In this document: positions 35,577-43,693 of the stretch, piece after piece
How positions within the stretch are numbered: position 1 is the first letter of the stretch
How the letters are laid out: every line of letters starts with the position of its first letter
Source of the DNA: an uncultured Acetobacteraceae bacterium
GTDB lineage: Bacteria; Pseudomonadota; Alphaproteobacteria; Acetobacterales; Acetobacteraceae
NCBI GenBank assembly: GCA_902805625.1
Contig: CADCTL010000210.1
Coordinates: 1-44,293, forward strand
Direction of reading: 5' to 3'
DNA length: 44,293 nt
Translations under genes and position numbers: made by a program
The notes under the pieces: generated by a model
What the model was told of the DNA's origin: nothing
The model's input: the letters and a program-made list of their open reading frames with translations, nothing else
Databases searched by the model: none

Positions 35577-36293
35577 ATGCCGGACACCGTCCAGGGCGTG
35601 GCGAAGCCCACCATCCTCGTCGTCGAGGACGAGGTGCCGCTGCTGACCCTGCTGCGCTACAACCTGGAGAAGCAGGGCTTCCGCGTGGACGAGGCCGGCG
35701 ACGGCGAGGAGGCGCTGCTGCGCGTCGCCGAGGGCCGGCCCGACCTCGTGCTGCTGGACTGGATGCTGCCCGCGCTCTCCGGCATCGAGGTCTGCCGCCA
35801 GCTCCGCCGCCGCCCCGGCACGCGCGACCTGCCGATCATCATGGTGACGGCGCGCACGGAGGACCAGGACGCGGTGCGGGCGCTCGACACGGGCGCCGAC
35901 GACTACATCTCCAAGCCCTTCGCCATGGACAGCTTGCTGGCCCGCATCCGCGCGCTGCTCCGGCGCTCCGGCGCGGTCGCCACGCGCGGCGTCCTGTCCT
36001 GGCGCGACCTCCTGCTGGACCAAGACGCGCACCGCGTGTCGCGCGCCGGCCGGCCGCTGCACCTCGGCCCGACGGAGTACCGCCTGCTGGAGTTCCTCAT
36101 GCAGCACCCGGGCCGCGTATTCAGCCGCGAGCAGGTGCTGGACGCCGTGTGGGGCCGCGACATCCACGTCGAGCCGCGCACGGTGGACGTCCACATCCGC
36201 CGCCTCCGCAAGGCGGTGAACGGGCCGGGCGAGGAGGACGTGATCCGCACCGTCCGCTCCGCCGGCTACGCGCTGGATTCGGAACCCGGCTGA
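35577..36293 (+). CDS. phoB: Phosphate regulon response regulator PhoB
   Basis: This 238-residue OmpR-type regulator has a receiver domain (residues 12-125) with acidic Glu17/Asp18, phosphorylated Asp61 (LVLLDWMLP), Thr91 and Lys113, and a winged-helix DNA-binding domain (about 135-235) with LGPTEYRLLEFLMQHPGRVFSREQVLDAVWG and RTVDVHIRRLRKA. It activates genes with PHO boxes when phosphate is short. The usual sensor kinase gene phoR is not beside it here; it may be elsewhere on the chromosome. Confidence 0.95.
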   Translation: MPDTVQGVAKPTILVVEDEVPLLTLLRYNLEKQGFRVDEAGDGEEALLRVAEGRPDLVLLDWMLPALSGIEVCRQLRRRPGTRDLPIIMVTARTEDQDAVRALDTGADDYISKPFAMDSLLARIRALLRRSGAVATRGVLSWRDLLLDQDAHRVSRAGRPLHLGPTEYRLLEFLMQHPGRVFSREQVLDAVWGRDIHVEPRTVDVHIRRLRKAVNGPGEEDVIRTVRSAGYALDSEPG

Positions 36294-36315
36294 CCGCCGG
36301 CGCGGAGCGGCGGCG

Positions 36316-37365
36316 CTACCAGCGGATGCAGGCCTCGTTGAAGAACCGCATGTCCGCGTCGCCGAGCGGCGCCCCCGACCCGACGAGCGCCGAAACGCGG
36401 CGGCAGCGATCCGGCGCGACCTCCGGCGGCGGCGCGGCTCTCCCCAGGCTTGGGATATCCCCGGCCTCCTGCTGACGCCGGGGCGGAGTCCTCTCGGGCG
36501 CTTTCCTGGCCGGCGGCGCGACGGCGTCCGGCCGCCGGGGCGAAGGGGCCGCGCGCTGGGGCGGCAGCGGCAAAGCTTCGACCAGGGGCGGAGGCGGGGC
36601 GAGCGAAGGCTGCTCCGAAGCCGGCGCGGTCGCTTCGGCCTCGGTGCGCGACGGGGCGGGGGATGGCGAGGCCGGGACGGGCTCCGCCGCGGGCCGAGGT
36701 TCTGGAAGCGAAGGCCACCACGGGCTGGCCTCTTCCACCGGCGAAACGCCGGCGACCGACGCGGGGGCCAACTCGGACTCAGTTGCCGTCCCGAGCACCA
36801 GAGACAACAGGCCGCCGAGCGCCGCGAGGCACACCAGCACCGCTCCGGCCGTCCGCATGGCCGCCGCGCCCCGCCGGCGTCGTCGGCCGCCGATGGCGGC
36901 GCTGCGGGACCGCTGCGGTTCGGGGCGAGGAACCGGGTGCTCCGCCGTCAGCGCCCGCGCCGCGACGCCGACCCAGGCGTCGCCGCCGGGCAGGCTCAAC
37001 GGCGGCTGCGCGGCGAAGGCGTCCTCCAGCAGCGAGGGGAGGAACGGCATCTGCCGCGATGTCGCTTGCAGATGGACCACCGGCAGGTGGCCCGCGAAGA
37101 TCGCGGGGAAGCGGGCCGCGTACAACCTGGCGCGCACCGCCTCGGCCGCGCCCGGCGTTCTGGAGGGCAGGATGTCCAGCACCGCGACGCCGCGCGCCGG
37201 GTGCAGCAGAACGGACGCCAAGCCGCCCCTGGCGGTCGCGCCGAGGCGGCAATCCCGGAGGATGAGCCAGTCGGGTCCGAGCTCCTCCGGCGTCCCGGCG
37301 AACGGGCGGTCCGTCGTCGGTGGCGGCAAAACCTCAACGCGGGCAGCGCGCTGCGCCATGGGCAT
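36316..37365 (-). CDS. Membrane protein with possible NERD-like N-terminal domain and proline-rich region
   Basis: This 349-residue protein is of unknown function. Residues 28-105 (PDWLILRDCRLGATARGGLASVLLHPARGVAVLDI, then GHLPVVHLQ) loosely recall the NERD nuclease-related fold, but I see no clear catalytic set. A basic run RRRRRG precedes a single membrane helix at about 172-192, giving an inside-to-outside topology. Residues 195-310 are rich in Pro, Ala and Glu, and the C-terminal 40 residues (PDRCRRVSALV to EACIRW) look like a small conserved domain with two cysteines. It converges with phoB. Confidence 0.6.
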   Translation of the reverse strand: MPMAQRAARVEVLPPPTTDRPFAGTPEELGPDWLILRDCRLGATARGGLASVLLHPARGVAVLDILPSRTPGAAEAVRARLYAARFPAIFAGHLPVVHLQATSRQMPFLPSLLEDAFAAQPPLSLPGGDAWVGVAARALTAEHPVPRPEPQRSRSAAIGGRRRRRGAAAMRTAGAVLVCLAALGGLLSLVLGTATESELAPASVAGVSPVEEASPWWPSLPEPRPAAEPVPASPSPAPSRTEAEATAPASEQPSLAPPPPLVEALPLPPQRAAPSPRRPDAVAPPARKAPERTPPRRQQEAGDIPSLGRAAPPPEVAPDRCRRVSALVGSGAPLGDADMRFFNEACIRW

Positions 37366-37536
37366 TCTTTCGATCAGCCGGAACCACGCACCGCGCGCGA
37401 TCCCGCCGCGCCCGGCGGTTCGGCGCGGGCTCGGGAAGCTGATGTGGGTGTAACCAGTTCGGATTACCCGGGCGAATCACAAGTCAAATCGAAGACTTAG
37501 CTCCGGAGCGGACCGCGGGCGACCGGTCGTGACGCC

Positions 37537-38349
37537 TCATCCCGTCCCCCCGCCGCTCCCCGCCCCCGGCCGGGGGCGGTGGAGGAATCCGCGCATCATC
37601 CGCGCGGGCTCGTCGCCCGACCACGACCGGGCGAAGGCCTCGATGCCGGCGGCTACCGCGCGGTCCGTCGGCAGGTTCTCCCATTCCCGCATGAGCGCCT
37701 TCTGCGCGCGCAAGGCTAGGGGGCCGGCGCTTCCGAGGTGCCCCAGCCACTCCTCCACCGCCCCGTCGAGCCCCGCCGCGGGCACCACCCGCTCGACCAA
37801 GCCCCACTCCAAGGCCTCCGCCGCGCCGATGATCTCGCCCAGGAGGAGCAAGCGGCGCGTCCGCCCCCAGCCGATCAATCCGGGCAGCAGCGCCGCCTCC
37901 ACCACGCTCGGGATGCCGACGCGGACTTCGGGCATCCCGAAGCGCGCGCCGGCGGCGGCGATGCGGAGGTCGCAGGCCGCGGCCAGTTCCAGCCCGGCGC
38001 CGAGGGCGTAGCCCTTGATCCGCGCGATCACCGGCACCGGGCAGTCCCGCACCGCCCGGCAGCAGCCGTGGACCAGCTCGATGAAGGCCCGCGCCGCGTC
38101 TGGGTCCGGGATCGCCGCCATCTCCCGGATGTCGGCCCCGCCGACGAAGGGCCGGGCGTCGGCACCGGCCAGCACCACCGCGCGCAGTTCGCCGTCGGCG
38201 GAAAGCCCGGCCATGGCTTCGGAGAAGCGCCGCATCAGCCCGGCGTCCAGCAGGTTCAGCCGGTGTTTGGCAGCGATCGAGACGAACCCGACCCGCCCGC
38301 CGTCCGGCCGGTCGCGCAGTTCGATCCGGACTTCGCCCTCGCCGTCCAT
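37537..38349 (-). CDS. Enoyl-CoA hydratase/isomerase family protein
   Basis: This 270-residue crotonase-fold enzyme has GADIREMAAIP and the oxyanion-hole GYALGAGLELAAACD, and the catalytic-region Glu in FGMPEVRVGIPSVVEAALLP. Enoyl-CoA hydratases add water to trans-2-enoyl-CoA in beta-oxidation. It differs from the family member at 27228 in the active-site neighbourhood, so the two are not recent copies. The C-terminal tail (RPRPGAGSGGGTG) is Pro/Gly-rich and low complexity. It is preceded on the - strand by a hairpin and a small membrane protein gene. Confidence 0.85.
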   Translation of the reverse strand: MDGEGEVRIELRDRPDGGRVGFVSIAAKHRLNLLDAGLMRRFSEAMAGLSADGELRAVVLAGADARPFVGGADIREMAAIPDPDAARAFIELVHGCCRAVRDCPVPVIARIKGYALGAGLELAAACDLRIAAAGARFGMPEVRVGIPSVVEAALLPGLIGWGRTRRLLLLGEIIGAAEALEWGLVERVVPAAGLDGAVEEWLGHLGSAGPLALRAQKALMREWENLPTDRAVAAGIEAFARSWSGDEPARMMRGFLHRPRPGAGSGGGTG

Positions 38350-38394
38350 GCCCCGCCTCCGCGCGGGACACCCCCGCGCTCGGGGCCTAGCGCG

Positions 38395-38423
38395 GCGGCG
38401 CCGGGCCTGCCACCCGGCGCCGC
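38395..38423 (-). terminator. Strong GC-rich hairpin between the small membrane protein and enoyl-CoA hydratase genes
   Basis: GCGGCGCCGGG (38395-38405) pairs with CCCGGCGCCGC (38413-38423), an 11-bp perfect stem and 7-nt loop. It lies downstream of the 38436-38726 gene, on its transcript strand, so it could end that transcript. Confidence 0.55.
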
Positions 38424-38435
38424 GCGGCCGGGTCG

Positions 38436-38726
38436 CTAGAGCGGCGGCGCCGTCGGGCGGGTCGCGTCGTCGCCGGGCTCCAAGGGCGAGCCCATGCCGG
38501 TGGCGCTGCCCAAATCCGAGCCCATGCCGTCGTCGTCGCGCCAGCTATCGCGCCGCTGCATCGCCTTGCGCGCCAGCACGGACCCGCCGACCAGCGCGGC
38601 CCCGACGCCCAAGCCGGCCAGGAACGGCCCCACCGCCGCCATCATCGCCATCCCGCCCATCGCGGTCCCGGCCACCGCCATCGGCAGGCCCAGGGGGTTG
38701 AGGGGGTTGCATCGCATCATCAGCAT
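38436..38726 (-). CDS. Small hypothetical membrane protein (96 aa)
   Basis: This short protein starts at ATG 38726 with GGAG 8 nt upstream (an in-frame longer version from 38786 is less likely). Residues about 12-50 are hydrophobic and Gly/Ala/Met-rich, with two closely spaced membrane segments. The rest is a polar tail with RKAMQRRDSWRDDDG and a short Ser/Gly/Met-rich stretch. It has no recognisable domain. It stands between the pqqB gene and the enoyl-CoA hydratase gene on the same strand. Confidence 0.6.
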   Translation of the reverse strand: MLMMRCNPLNPLGLPMAVAGTAMGGMAMMAAVGPFLAGLGVGAALVGGSVLARKAMQRRDSWRDDDGMGSDLGSATGMGSPLEPGDDATRPTAPPL

Positions 38727-38808
38727 CCGTTCTTCTCCCGACGTCGTTCGCCCGCCCGGAGATGGGCGAGGCCGCCAGGGGAGCAAGTCCGCGGCGGGGC
38801 GGAAGGTT

Positions 38809-39744
38809 TCACAACCGCAGTTCCATCCCGTCCTCCGCCACCTCCCAGCCCGCAGCTTCGGCGGCCGCGCGCTCCGGGCTGTCGGCCAGCAGCACGGGGT
38901 TGGTGTTGTTCAGGTGGATCAACACCCGCCGCCGCACGCCGAGCCCTTCAAAGGCGGCCAGCGTCCCGCCCGGCCCGTCCACGCTCATGTGCCCCATGCG
39001 CGCCCCGGTCTTCGCCCCCGCCCCGGCACGGACCATCTCGTCGTCCCGCCAGAGCGTGCCGTCGAACAACACGCAGGCCGCGCCGCGCAGCCGCTCCCGC
39101 AAGGCGTCCGTCATGGCCGCGCAGCCGGGGATGAAGAACAGCGCCTCGCCCTCCCCGGTCGAAAGCCGGAGCCCGATCGTCTCCCCGTCGTCGGCGCGGC
39201 CCGGATCGGCGCCGCCTTCTTCCAGGAACAGCGGCACCTTCCCCGGCACCGCGAAAGCCTCGACGCGAAGGCCGAGATCGCCCTCCGCCGCGTCCCTCAG
39301 GGCCAAGCCCTCGTGGAGCGGCAAGCGTCGCCGCGGCACCAACGCCGGGTCGAGCGCCCCGAAGATCGGGTTCTCCGCCAGCACCGCCAGCGATGGCTCG
39401 GCGCCGTACACGGCGAAGGCGTGCCGCTCGCGGAGGCTCAGCAGACCGGCGACCGTGTCCACCTCGGCGCCCGTCAGCACCACGGCGGCGATCGGCGAAT
39501 GGCGAACGGCGCCGCCCTCCGGCCGGGGATGCAGGGCGGGAGTCGCCCTGAGCTGCGCCGGCAGGTCGGGCGAGGCGTTCAGCAGAACCCAACGCCGCCC
39601 GTCCGTGGACACGGCCAAGGAGGTCTGGGTGCGCGGCGGAGCCGCCGGATCGCCGGCCCGCGCGCGCCGGCAGCCCGGCCCGGCCGAGTTCCATTGCGGA
39701 AAGCCGCCGCCGGCGGCGGCGCCGAGGACGATGGCGTGCAGCAT
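38809..39744 (-). CDS. pqqB: Pyrroloquinoline quinone biosynthesis protein PqqB
   Basis: This 311-residue protein is PqqB, a metallo-beta-lactamase-fold hydroxylase acting in PQQ biosynthesis. Family marks are VLGAAAGGGFPQWN, LNASPDLPAQL, VLTGAEVDTVAGLLSLRE, FFIPGCAAMTD, VLFDGTLWRDDEM, and the late RVLIHLNNTNPVL. The start is ATG 39744, after GAGGAACGCC; GTG 39756 is the alternative. The other pqq genes (pqqA, C, D, E) are not in the window, but the neighbour on the same strand is a PQQ-type sugar dehydrogenase. Confidence 0.93.
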   Translation of the reverse strand: MLHAIVLGAAAGGGFPQWNSAGPGCRRARAGDPAAPPRTQTSLAVSTDGRRWVLLNASPDLPAQLRATPALHPRPEGGAVRHSPIAAVVLTGAEVDTVAGLLSLRERHAFAVYGAEPSLAVLAENPIFGALDPALVPRRRLPLHEGLALRDAAEGDLGLRVEAFAVPGKVPLFLEEGGADPGRADDGETIGLRLSTGEGEALFFIPGCAAMTDALRERLRGAACVLFDGTLWRDDEMVRAGAGAKTGARMGHMSVDGPGGTLAAFEGLGVRRRVLIHLNNTNPVLLADSPERAAAEAAGWEVAEDGMELRL

Positions 39745-39853
39745 GGCGTTCCTCACCCGTGGGCCGCTGCGCCGGGGCGCTCAGGACACGGCCGGATCAG
39801 CAAAGCGGCGTTCGAGGCTCGCCGCCACCCTCCCGCGGCCCGCAAAGGGCGGG

Positions 39854-40210
39854 CTAACGGCGGCCCGGCACCGTCGCTTGCACCTCGATCGCCTCGTACC
39901 AAGCGGCGAGATCCGCGATGTGCGCGTCCGTCAGCGCCTGCGACACCACTGTCATCAACTCGTGCTTCCGCTCGCCGCTGCGGTAGTGCTGGAGCTGCGC
40001 GGCGGTGTAGCCGGCCTTCTGCCCGGCAAGGTTCGGCGCTTCCGGCAGCACGGCGATGCCGTCGTTGCCGTGGCAAGCCGCGCACTGCGCCCCCGCCAAG
40101 CGCCGCCCGGCGCGCGGGTCGCCCGACGACGCTGCAGGCTCCTGCGCGGGGGCCACGCCGGCCCCCGCCAACACCAGCATGGCCGCGAGGGCCGCGGGAC
40201 GCGTCGTCAC
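39854..40210 (-). CDS. Cytochrome c (single haem, exported)
   Basis: This 118-residue protein starts at GTG 40210, which overlaps the dehydrogenase stop as GTGA. It has an export signal (AALAAMLVLAGAGVAPAQ), the haem-binding motif CAACHG, a short helical domain (NLAGQKAGYTAAQLQHYRSGER) and a methionine candidate axial ligand in HELMTVV. It would take electrons from the PQQ dehydrogenase in the periplasm and pass them to the respiratory chain; the overlap supports a partnership. Confidence 0.87.
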   Translation of the reverse strand: MTTRPAALAAMLVLAGAGVAPAQEPAASSGDPRAGRRLAGAQCAACHGNDGIAVLPEAPNLAGQKAGYTAAQLQHYRSGERKHELMTVVSQALTDAHIADLAAWYEAIEVQATVPGRR

Positions 40211-41592
40211 CGCTGCCGGTCGTAGGAGATGCGGTAAATCGCGCCCGCCATGTCGTCGGACACGAGCAGGGAGCCGTCGCGCAGCGTCGCCACGTCCACC
40301 GGCCGGCCGAGATACTCGTTGGTTTCCTCGTCCAGCCAGCCCTCGGCGAAGGGCTTGTGCTCGCGCACGGTGCCGTCCGCGTTGAGGAACGTCACCATCA
40401 CCCGGGCGCCGACCGGCGTGGTGCGGTTCCACGAGCCGTGCTGGGCGTTGAAGATCGCGCCGCGGTACTCCTCGGGGAACATCCGCCCGTCGTAGAAGGT
40501 GATGCCGAGGTCGGCCGCGTGGTTCTGCGTCTCCACCACGGGCTTCACCGCGTCCGCCGGCGGCTGGGCGTTGGCGTATTCCTTGGTCCGGGTGGTGCCG
40601 CCGCCGTACCAAGGGAAGCCGAAGTTCTGCCCCGGCGCCGTGATGCGGTTGATCTCGCCGTTCGGGATGTCGTCGCCCATGCCGTCCACCTGGTTGTCGG
40701 TGAACCACAGCTCCTGGGTGCCGGGCCGGAAGGCGATGCCGACACTGTTGCGGATGCCCCGCGCGTAGACCTCGCGGTTCTTGCCGTCGCGGTCCATGCG
40801 GACGATCCCGCTGATGCCGACCCGGTTGTACACCTCCAGCTTGCTCTGCGGCGGCACGTTGAAGGGCTGCCCGAGCGAGATGTAGAGCTTGTTGTCCGGC
40901 CCGATCCGGCACACGCGGGCGCCGTGGTTGAAGCTCTCCTCCGACGCGGGGATGAGCTGGCCCTGGGCCGCCACCGTCTCGGCCGCGACGTCCGGCCCCT
41001 CGTAGAAGAACTCGGCGGCGGGGAAGGCGAGGACGCGGTTGTGCTCGATCACGTACAGGATGCCGTCCGGCGAGAAGCACAGCCCGTTCGGCACGCTGAA
41101 CCCGACGGACGGCGCGAAGACCTTCACCTCGTCGGCCACCCGGTCGCGGTCGCGGTCCGTCACGGCCCACACGCGCGTCTTGCGCGTGCCCACGAACACC
41201 ACGCCGGAAGCGCCCACCGCCATGTGCCGCGCGTCCGGCACCACGGCGTAGAGTTCGATGCGGAAGCCCTCCGGCAGCTTGATGCGCTCCAGGTTGCGGC
41301 GCAGCGCGTCGGCGCGGCGGCCGTCCTGCGGCACCGTTTCCATCTGCATGGCGGTGCCCGTCGTGCGGAACTGCTGCAAACGGTCGAGATTGCCGCCCTG
41401 CGCGGTGGGCGCGGGGCCGGGCGGCGGCGGCCGTACCGAAGGCGAGGTCTCGCCGGGGGCAGCCCCGCCCGGCGCCACGGCCGGCGGCTGGACCGGCCGT
41501 TGGTCCTGCCGCGGCTGCGGCTGCGCCACGAGCCCCGTCGCGCCGGCCGCCAGGAATAGCCCGGCGCCCAACAATGCCTTCGCTGCTCTCAT
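40207..41592 (-). CDS. PQQ-dependent sugar dehydrogenase (sorbosone dehydrogenase family)
   Basis: This 461-residue exported protein has a signal peptide (MRAAKALLGAGLFLAAGATGLVAQ) and a Pro-rich linker. A beta-propeller follows with the family motifs LPEGFRIELYAVVPDARHMAVG, GFSVPNGLCFSPDGILYVIEH, ARGIRNSVGIAFRPGTQELWFTDN, INRITAPGQNFGFPWYGGG and GRPVDVATLRDGSLLVSDD. These fit the sorbosone dehydrogenase family, soluble PQQ-type glucose/sorbosone dehydrogenases. The start ATG 41592 has GGAGGA 6 nt upstream. The following cytochrome c gene overlaps it. The exact sugar is unknown. Confidence 0.9.
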   Translation of the reverse strand: MRAAKALLGAGLFLAAGATGLVAQPQPRQDQRPVQPPAVAPGGAAPGETSPSVRPPPPGPAPTAQGGNLDRLQQFRTTGTAMQMETVPQDGRRADALRRNLERIKLPEGFRIELYAVVPDARHMAVGASGVVFVGTRKTRVWAVTDRDRDRVADEVKVFAPSVGFSVPNGLCFSPDGILYVIEHNRVLAFPAAEFFYEGPDVAAETVAAQGQLIPASEESFNHGARVCRIGPDNKLYISLGQPFNVPPQSKLEVYNRVGISGIVRMDRDGKNREVYARGIRNSVGIAFRPGTQELWFTDNQVDGMGDDIPNGEINRITAPGQNFGFPWYGGGTTRTKEYANAQPPADAVKPVVETQNHAADLGITFYDGRMFPEEYRGAIFNAQHGSWNRTTPVGARVMVTFLNADGTVREHKPFAEGWLDEETNEYLGRPVDVATLRDGSLLVSDDMAGAIYRISYDRQR

Positions 41593-41821
41593 CGAGTCCT
41601 CCCGTTTCGTCCCCCGCGCGCCGCGGCGTTTTCCGCGACGGGCAAGGGGCAGCCATGCTCGGACACCCGGCGGCCGAGCGTTCACATAGCGGCGACCCCG
41701 GATTGTTGGAGTCCCCCGGGCATCGCCGGCCACCCGCGCCGCTTGAACGCCGCCCCCTCCCGCGCCTATTCACACGGGCCCGGCGGGTGTCCGGGCTCGT
41801 CGCAGGTTTCAGGAGCGGGTC
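41593..41821. other. Divergent intergenic region between sugar dehydrogenase and asd
   Basis: This 229-bp gap must hold the promoters of both divergent genes. Near 41639 a GC-rich dyad is visible (CGCGGCG and CGCGACG flanking TTTTC). I see no convincing -35/-10 pair and no further gene. The AGGAG at about 41811-41815 is the asd ribosome site. Confidence 0.5.
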
Positions 41822-42856
41822 ATGGCATTCAGGGTCGCGGTCGTCGGCGCCACCGGAGCGGTCGGGCGCGAGATCCTCAAGACCCTGGCGGAGCGCGACT
41901 TCCCGGTGGGCGAGGTGGTGGCGTTGGCGTCCGGGCGCTCCACCGGATCGGAGGTGTCGTTCGGCGAGAAGGGCACGCTCAAGGTCCAGAACCTGGAAAA
42001 GTTCGACTTCCGCGGCACGGACATCGGCCTGTTCTCGCCGGGCGCCTCCGTGTCCGCGGTCCACGCCCCGCGCGCCGCCGCGGCCGGCTGCGTGGTGATC
42101 GACAACACCAGCCACTTCCGCATGGAGCCGGACGTGCCGCTGGTGGTGCCGGAGGTGAACCCGCAGGCCCTCAAGCGCTTCTCCAAGCGCAACATCATCG
42201 CCAACCCGAACTGCTCCACCATCCAGATGGTGGTGGCGCTGAAGCCGCTGCACGACGCGGCCCGCGTCCGCCGCGTGGTGGTCGCCACCTACCAGTCCGT
42301 CTCCGGCGCCGGGAAGGAGGGCATGGACGAGCTCTTCAACCAGACCCGCGCCGTGTACGTGAACGACCAGGCCCAGCCGGAGCAGTTCACCAAGCCCATC
42401 GCCTTCAACTGCATCCCCCACATCGACCGCTTCATGGACGACGGCTCCACCAAGGAAGAATGGAAGATGGCGGTGGAGACCAGGAAGATCCTCGACCCGG
42501 ACATCGCCGTGGTCGCCACCTGCGTCCGCGTGCCGGTGTTCGTCGGCCACGCCGAGGCGATCCACGTCGAGTTCGAGAACCCCATAGACGAGGAACAGGC
42601 CCGCGACCTCCTGCGCGATGCGCCCGGCGTGCAGCTCGTGGACCGGCGCGAGGATGGCGGCTACGTCACGTCCAGCGAGTCGGCCGGCGAGGACGCGGTG
42701 TACGTCTCGCGCCTGCGCCGCGACCCCACCGTGCCCAACGGCCTCGCCTTCTGGTGCGTGTCCGACAACCTCCGCAAAGGCGCGGCGCTGAACGCGGTGC
42801 AGATAGCGGAGGCGCTGGTGGAACAGGGGCTGATCCAGGCCAAGCGGGCGGCCTGA
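41822..42856 (+). CDS. asd: Aspartate-semialdehyde dehydrogenase
   Basis: Asd makes aspartate semialdehyde for lysine, threonine and methionine synthesis. The 344-residue protein has the NADP motif VVGATGAVGREIL, the phosphate loop GRSTGSEV, the active-site Cys131 in IANPNCSTIQM, and QSVSGAGKEGMDEL, FNCIPHID and the C-terminal VRVPVFVGHAEAIHVEF regions that bind the substrate and place the base. ATG 41822 has AGGAG upstream. A hairpin follows its stop closely, so it may be monocistronic. Confidence 0.96.
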   Translation: MAFRVAVVGATGAVGREILKTLAERDFPVGEVVALASGRSTGSEVSFGEKGTLKVQNLEKFDFRGTDIGLFSPGASVSAVHAPRAAAAGCVVIDNTSHFRMEPDVPLVVPEVNPQALKRFSKRNIIANPNCSTIQMVVALKPLHDAARVRRVVVATYQSVSGAGKEGMDELFNQTRAVYVNDQAQPEQFTKPIAFNCIPHIDRFMDDGSTKEEWKMAVETRKILDPDIAVVATCVRVPVFVGHAEAIHVEFENPIDEEQARDLLRDAPGVQLVDRREDGGYVTSSESAGEDAVYVSRLRRDPTVPNGLAFWCVSDNLRKGAALNAVQIAEALVEQGLIQAKRAA

Positions 42857-42865
42857 TGGATGGCG

Positions 42866-42891
42866 GCGCGCCCGAACCGATCGGGACGCGC
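42866..42891 (+). terminator. Hairpin after asd
   Basis: GCGCG-CCCGA (42866-42875) pairs with TCGGG-CGCGC (42881-42891) with one bulged A and a 5-nt loop, 9 bp after the asd stop. It has no T-run. Confidence 0.55.
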
Positions 42892-43166
42892 GACGACGTC
42901 ATTGAGAGTCGCCCACTCGGCGGACGCCCTTGCGACCGCCGTGCAGAGGCTGGCGGCCGGCCTCGATGGGCTTAGCGGAAAGGCCAGGGATGGCGCGGCG
43001 ACCGGGTTTCGGCCCCCGCCGCCGCCATAAGCCTCGCAAGCGCCGCCAAAGTCCTCGAAGCGATGGGCGAAAAGCGGCCGTGAGCGACGGGAATTTGGTC
43101 AGCCGCGATGGCATGAGGCGCAAGGCCAAGCTCACCGGTTAAGGCGGCGGCTCCGCTAATGGCGGT

Positions 43167-43387
43167 ATGCTGGACCAGCAGGCCGCAGCATTCGGAGCCG
43201 AGTTGCGCGAGGTGAAAACCGCGCTCGGCAGGATCGGAGCGTTATTTCGCGGCCCGGACTATCGCCTACGCCGCGTTGAAGCCGACCTGGCCGAACTCAA
43301 AGGCAAAGTTTCCCAGCGCCCGACTGGCTTGATCCTTGGATGTTCGCGCCTTCCTACGCCCTCTTCGGTTTCGGGCTGCCGCATTAG
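43167..43387 (+). pseudogene. Small coiled-coil protein, probably frameshifted
   Basis: From ATG 43167 the frame reads an amphipathic, charged stretch (FGAELREVKTALGRIGALF, RRVEADLAELKGKVSQ) typical of small phage-type or unknown coiled-coil proteins, then turns into low-complexity, cysteine-containing sequence. A shift of one base at about 43316-43320 instead gives APDWLDPWMFAPSYALFGFGLPH and a stop at 43387, a hydrophobic membrane-like tail that fits better. I therefore read it as a frameshifted gene. No function is known. Confidence 0.4.
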
Positions 43388-43529
43388 CTCGGGCTTCGGA
43401 ACGTGCCGGCATCCGGCGGCAGCGTCGAGGCTTCGGCAGCCCCCGCCTCGACGCTCGCTTAGTTGAGGTTGAACGGCCATACTCCCGTCGCCAGCACTCG
43501 AGACGCGCCCGCTAGCGGACCTACAAACA

Positions 43530-43610
43530 GTAAGGAGGTAAGGCAGTAAGATAGCAAGATAGTAAGGCGGCGGCACGCAACGCCGTCGCTCCGAAGCCCA
43601 ACCGCAACCC
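43530..43610. repeat. 8-bp tandem repeat plus hairpin element, copy 2
   Basis: Units run from 43530 in strict 8-bp steps: GTAAGGAG, GTAAGGCA, GTAAGATA, GCAAGATA, GTAAGGCG, GCGG. GGCGGCG (43566-43572) can pair with CGCCGTC across an A-containing loop (one mismatch). The tail AACCGCAACCC ends at 43610. This is the same order of parts as at 8804-8870, with different unit order and spacing, so it is a family and not a simple copy. Confidence 0.75.
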
Positions 43611-43693
43611 ACGATAGGACCAAGAACCTACATATTCCTTGACATAGGAACAAAAGCAGAACTTACTGCCCGCGCCGAAACGGAGGCGCTGGC

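Larger units (their letters stand above)
42857..43693. other. Gene-poor, probably decayed region
   Basis: Over 800 bp hold no complete recognisable gene. Short frames with protein-like wording occur: ADALATAVQRLAAGLDGLSGKARDG near 42920-43010, continued in another frame as AISLASAAKVLEAMGEKRP near 43025-43080, then VSDGNLVSRDGMRRKAKLTG (43080-43142). The frame change at about 43010-43025 suggests a broken small gene. The pseudogene and the repeat element listed separately lie in the right half. Confidence 0.45.

Noticed and set aside
38350-38435. Insertion-type repeat from the GC-rich arms near 38395
   Set aside because: The 11-bp stem is a local hairpin in a gene gap, not flanked by target duplications or a transposase.
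42930-43142. A 70-residue basic + strand frame
   Set aside because: It is Arg/Lys-rich, has no ribosome site and lies over the decayed region; only its last 20 residues look protein-like.
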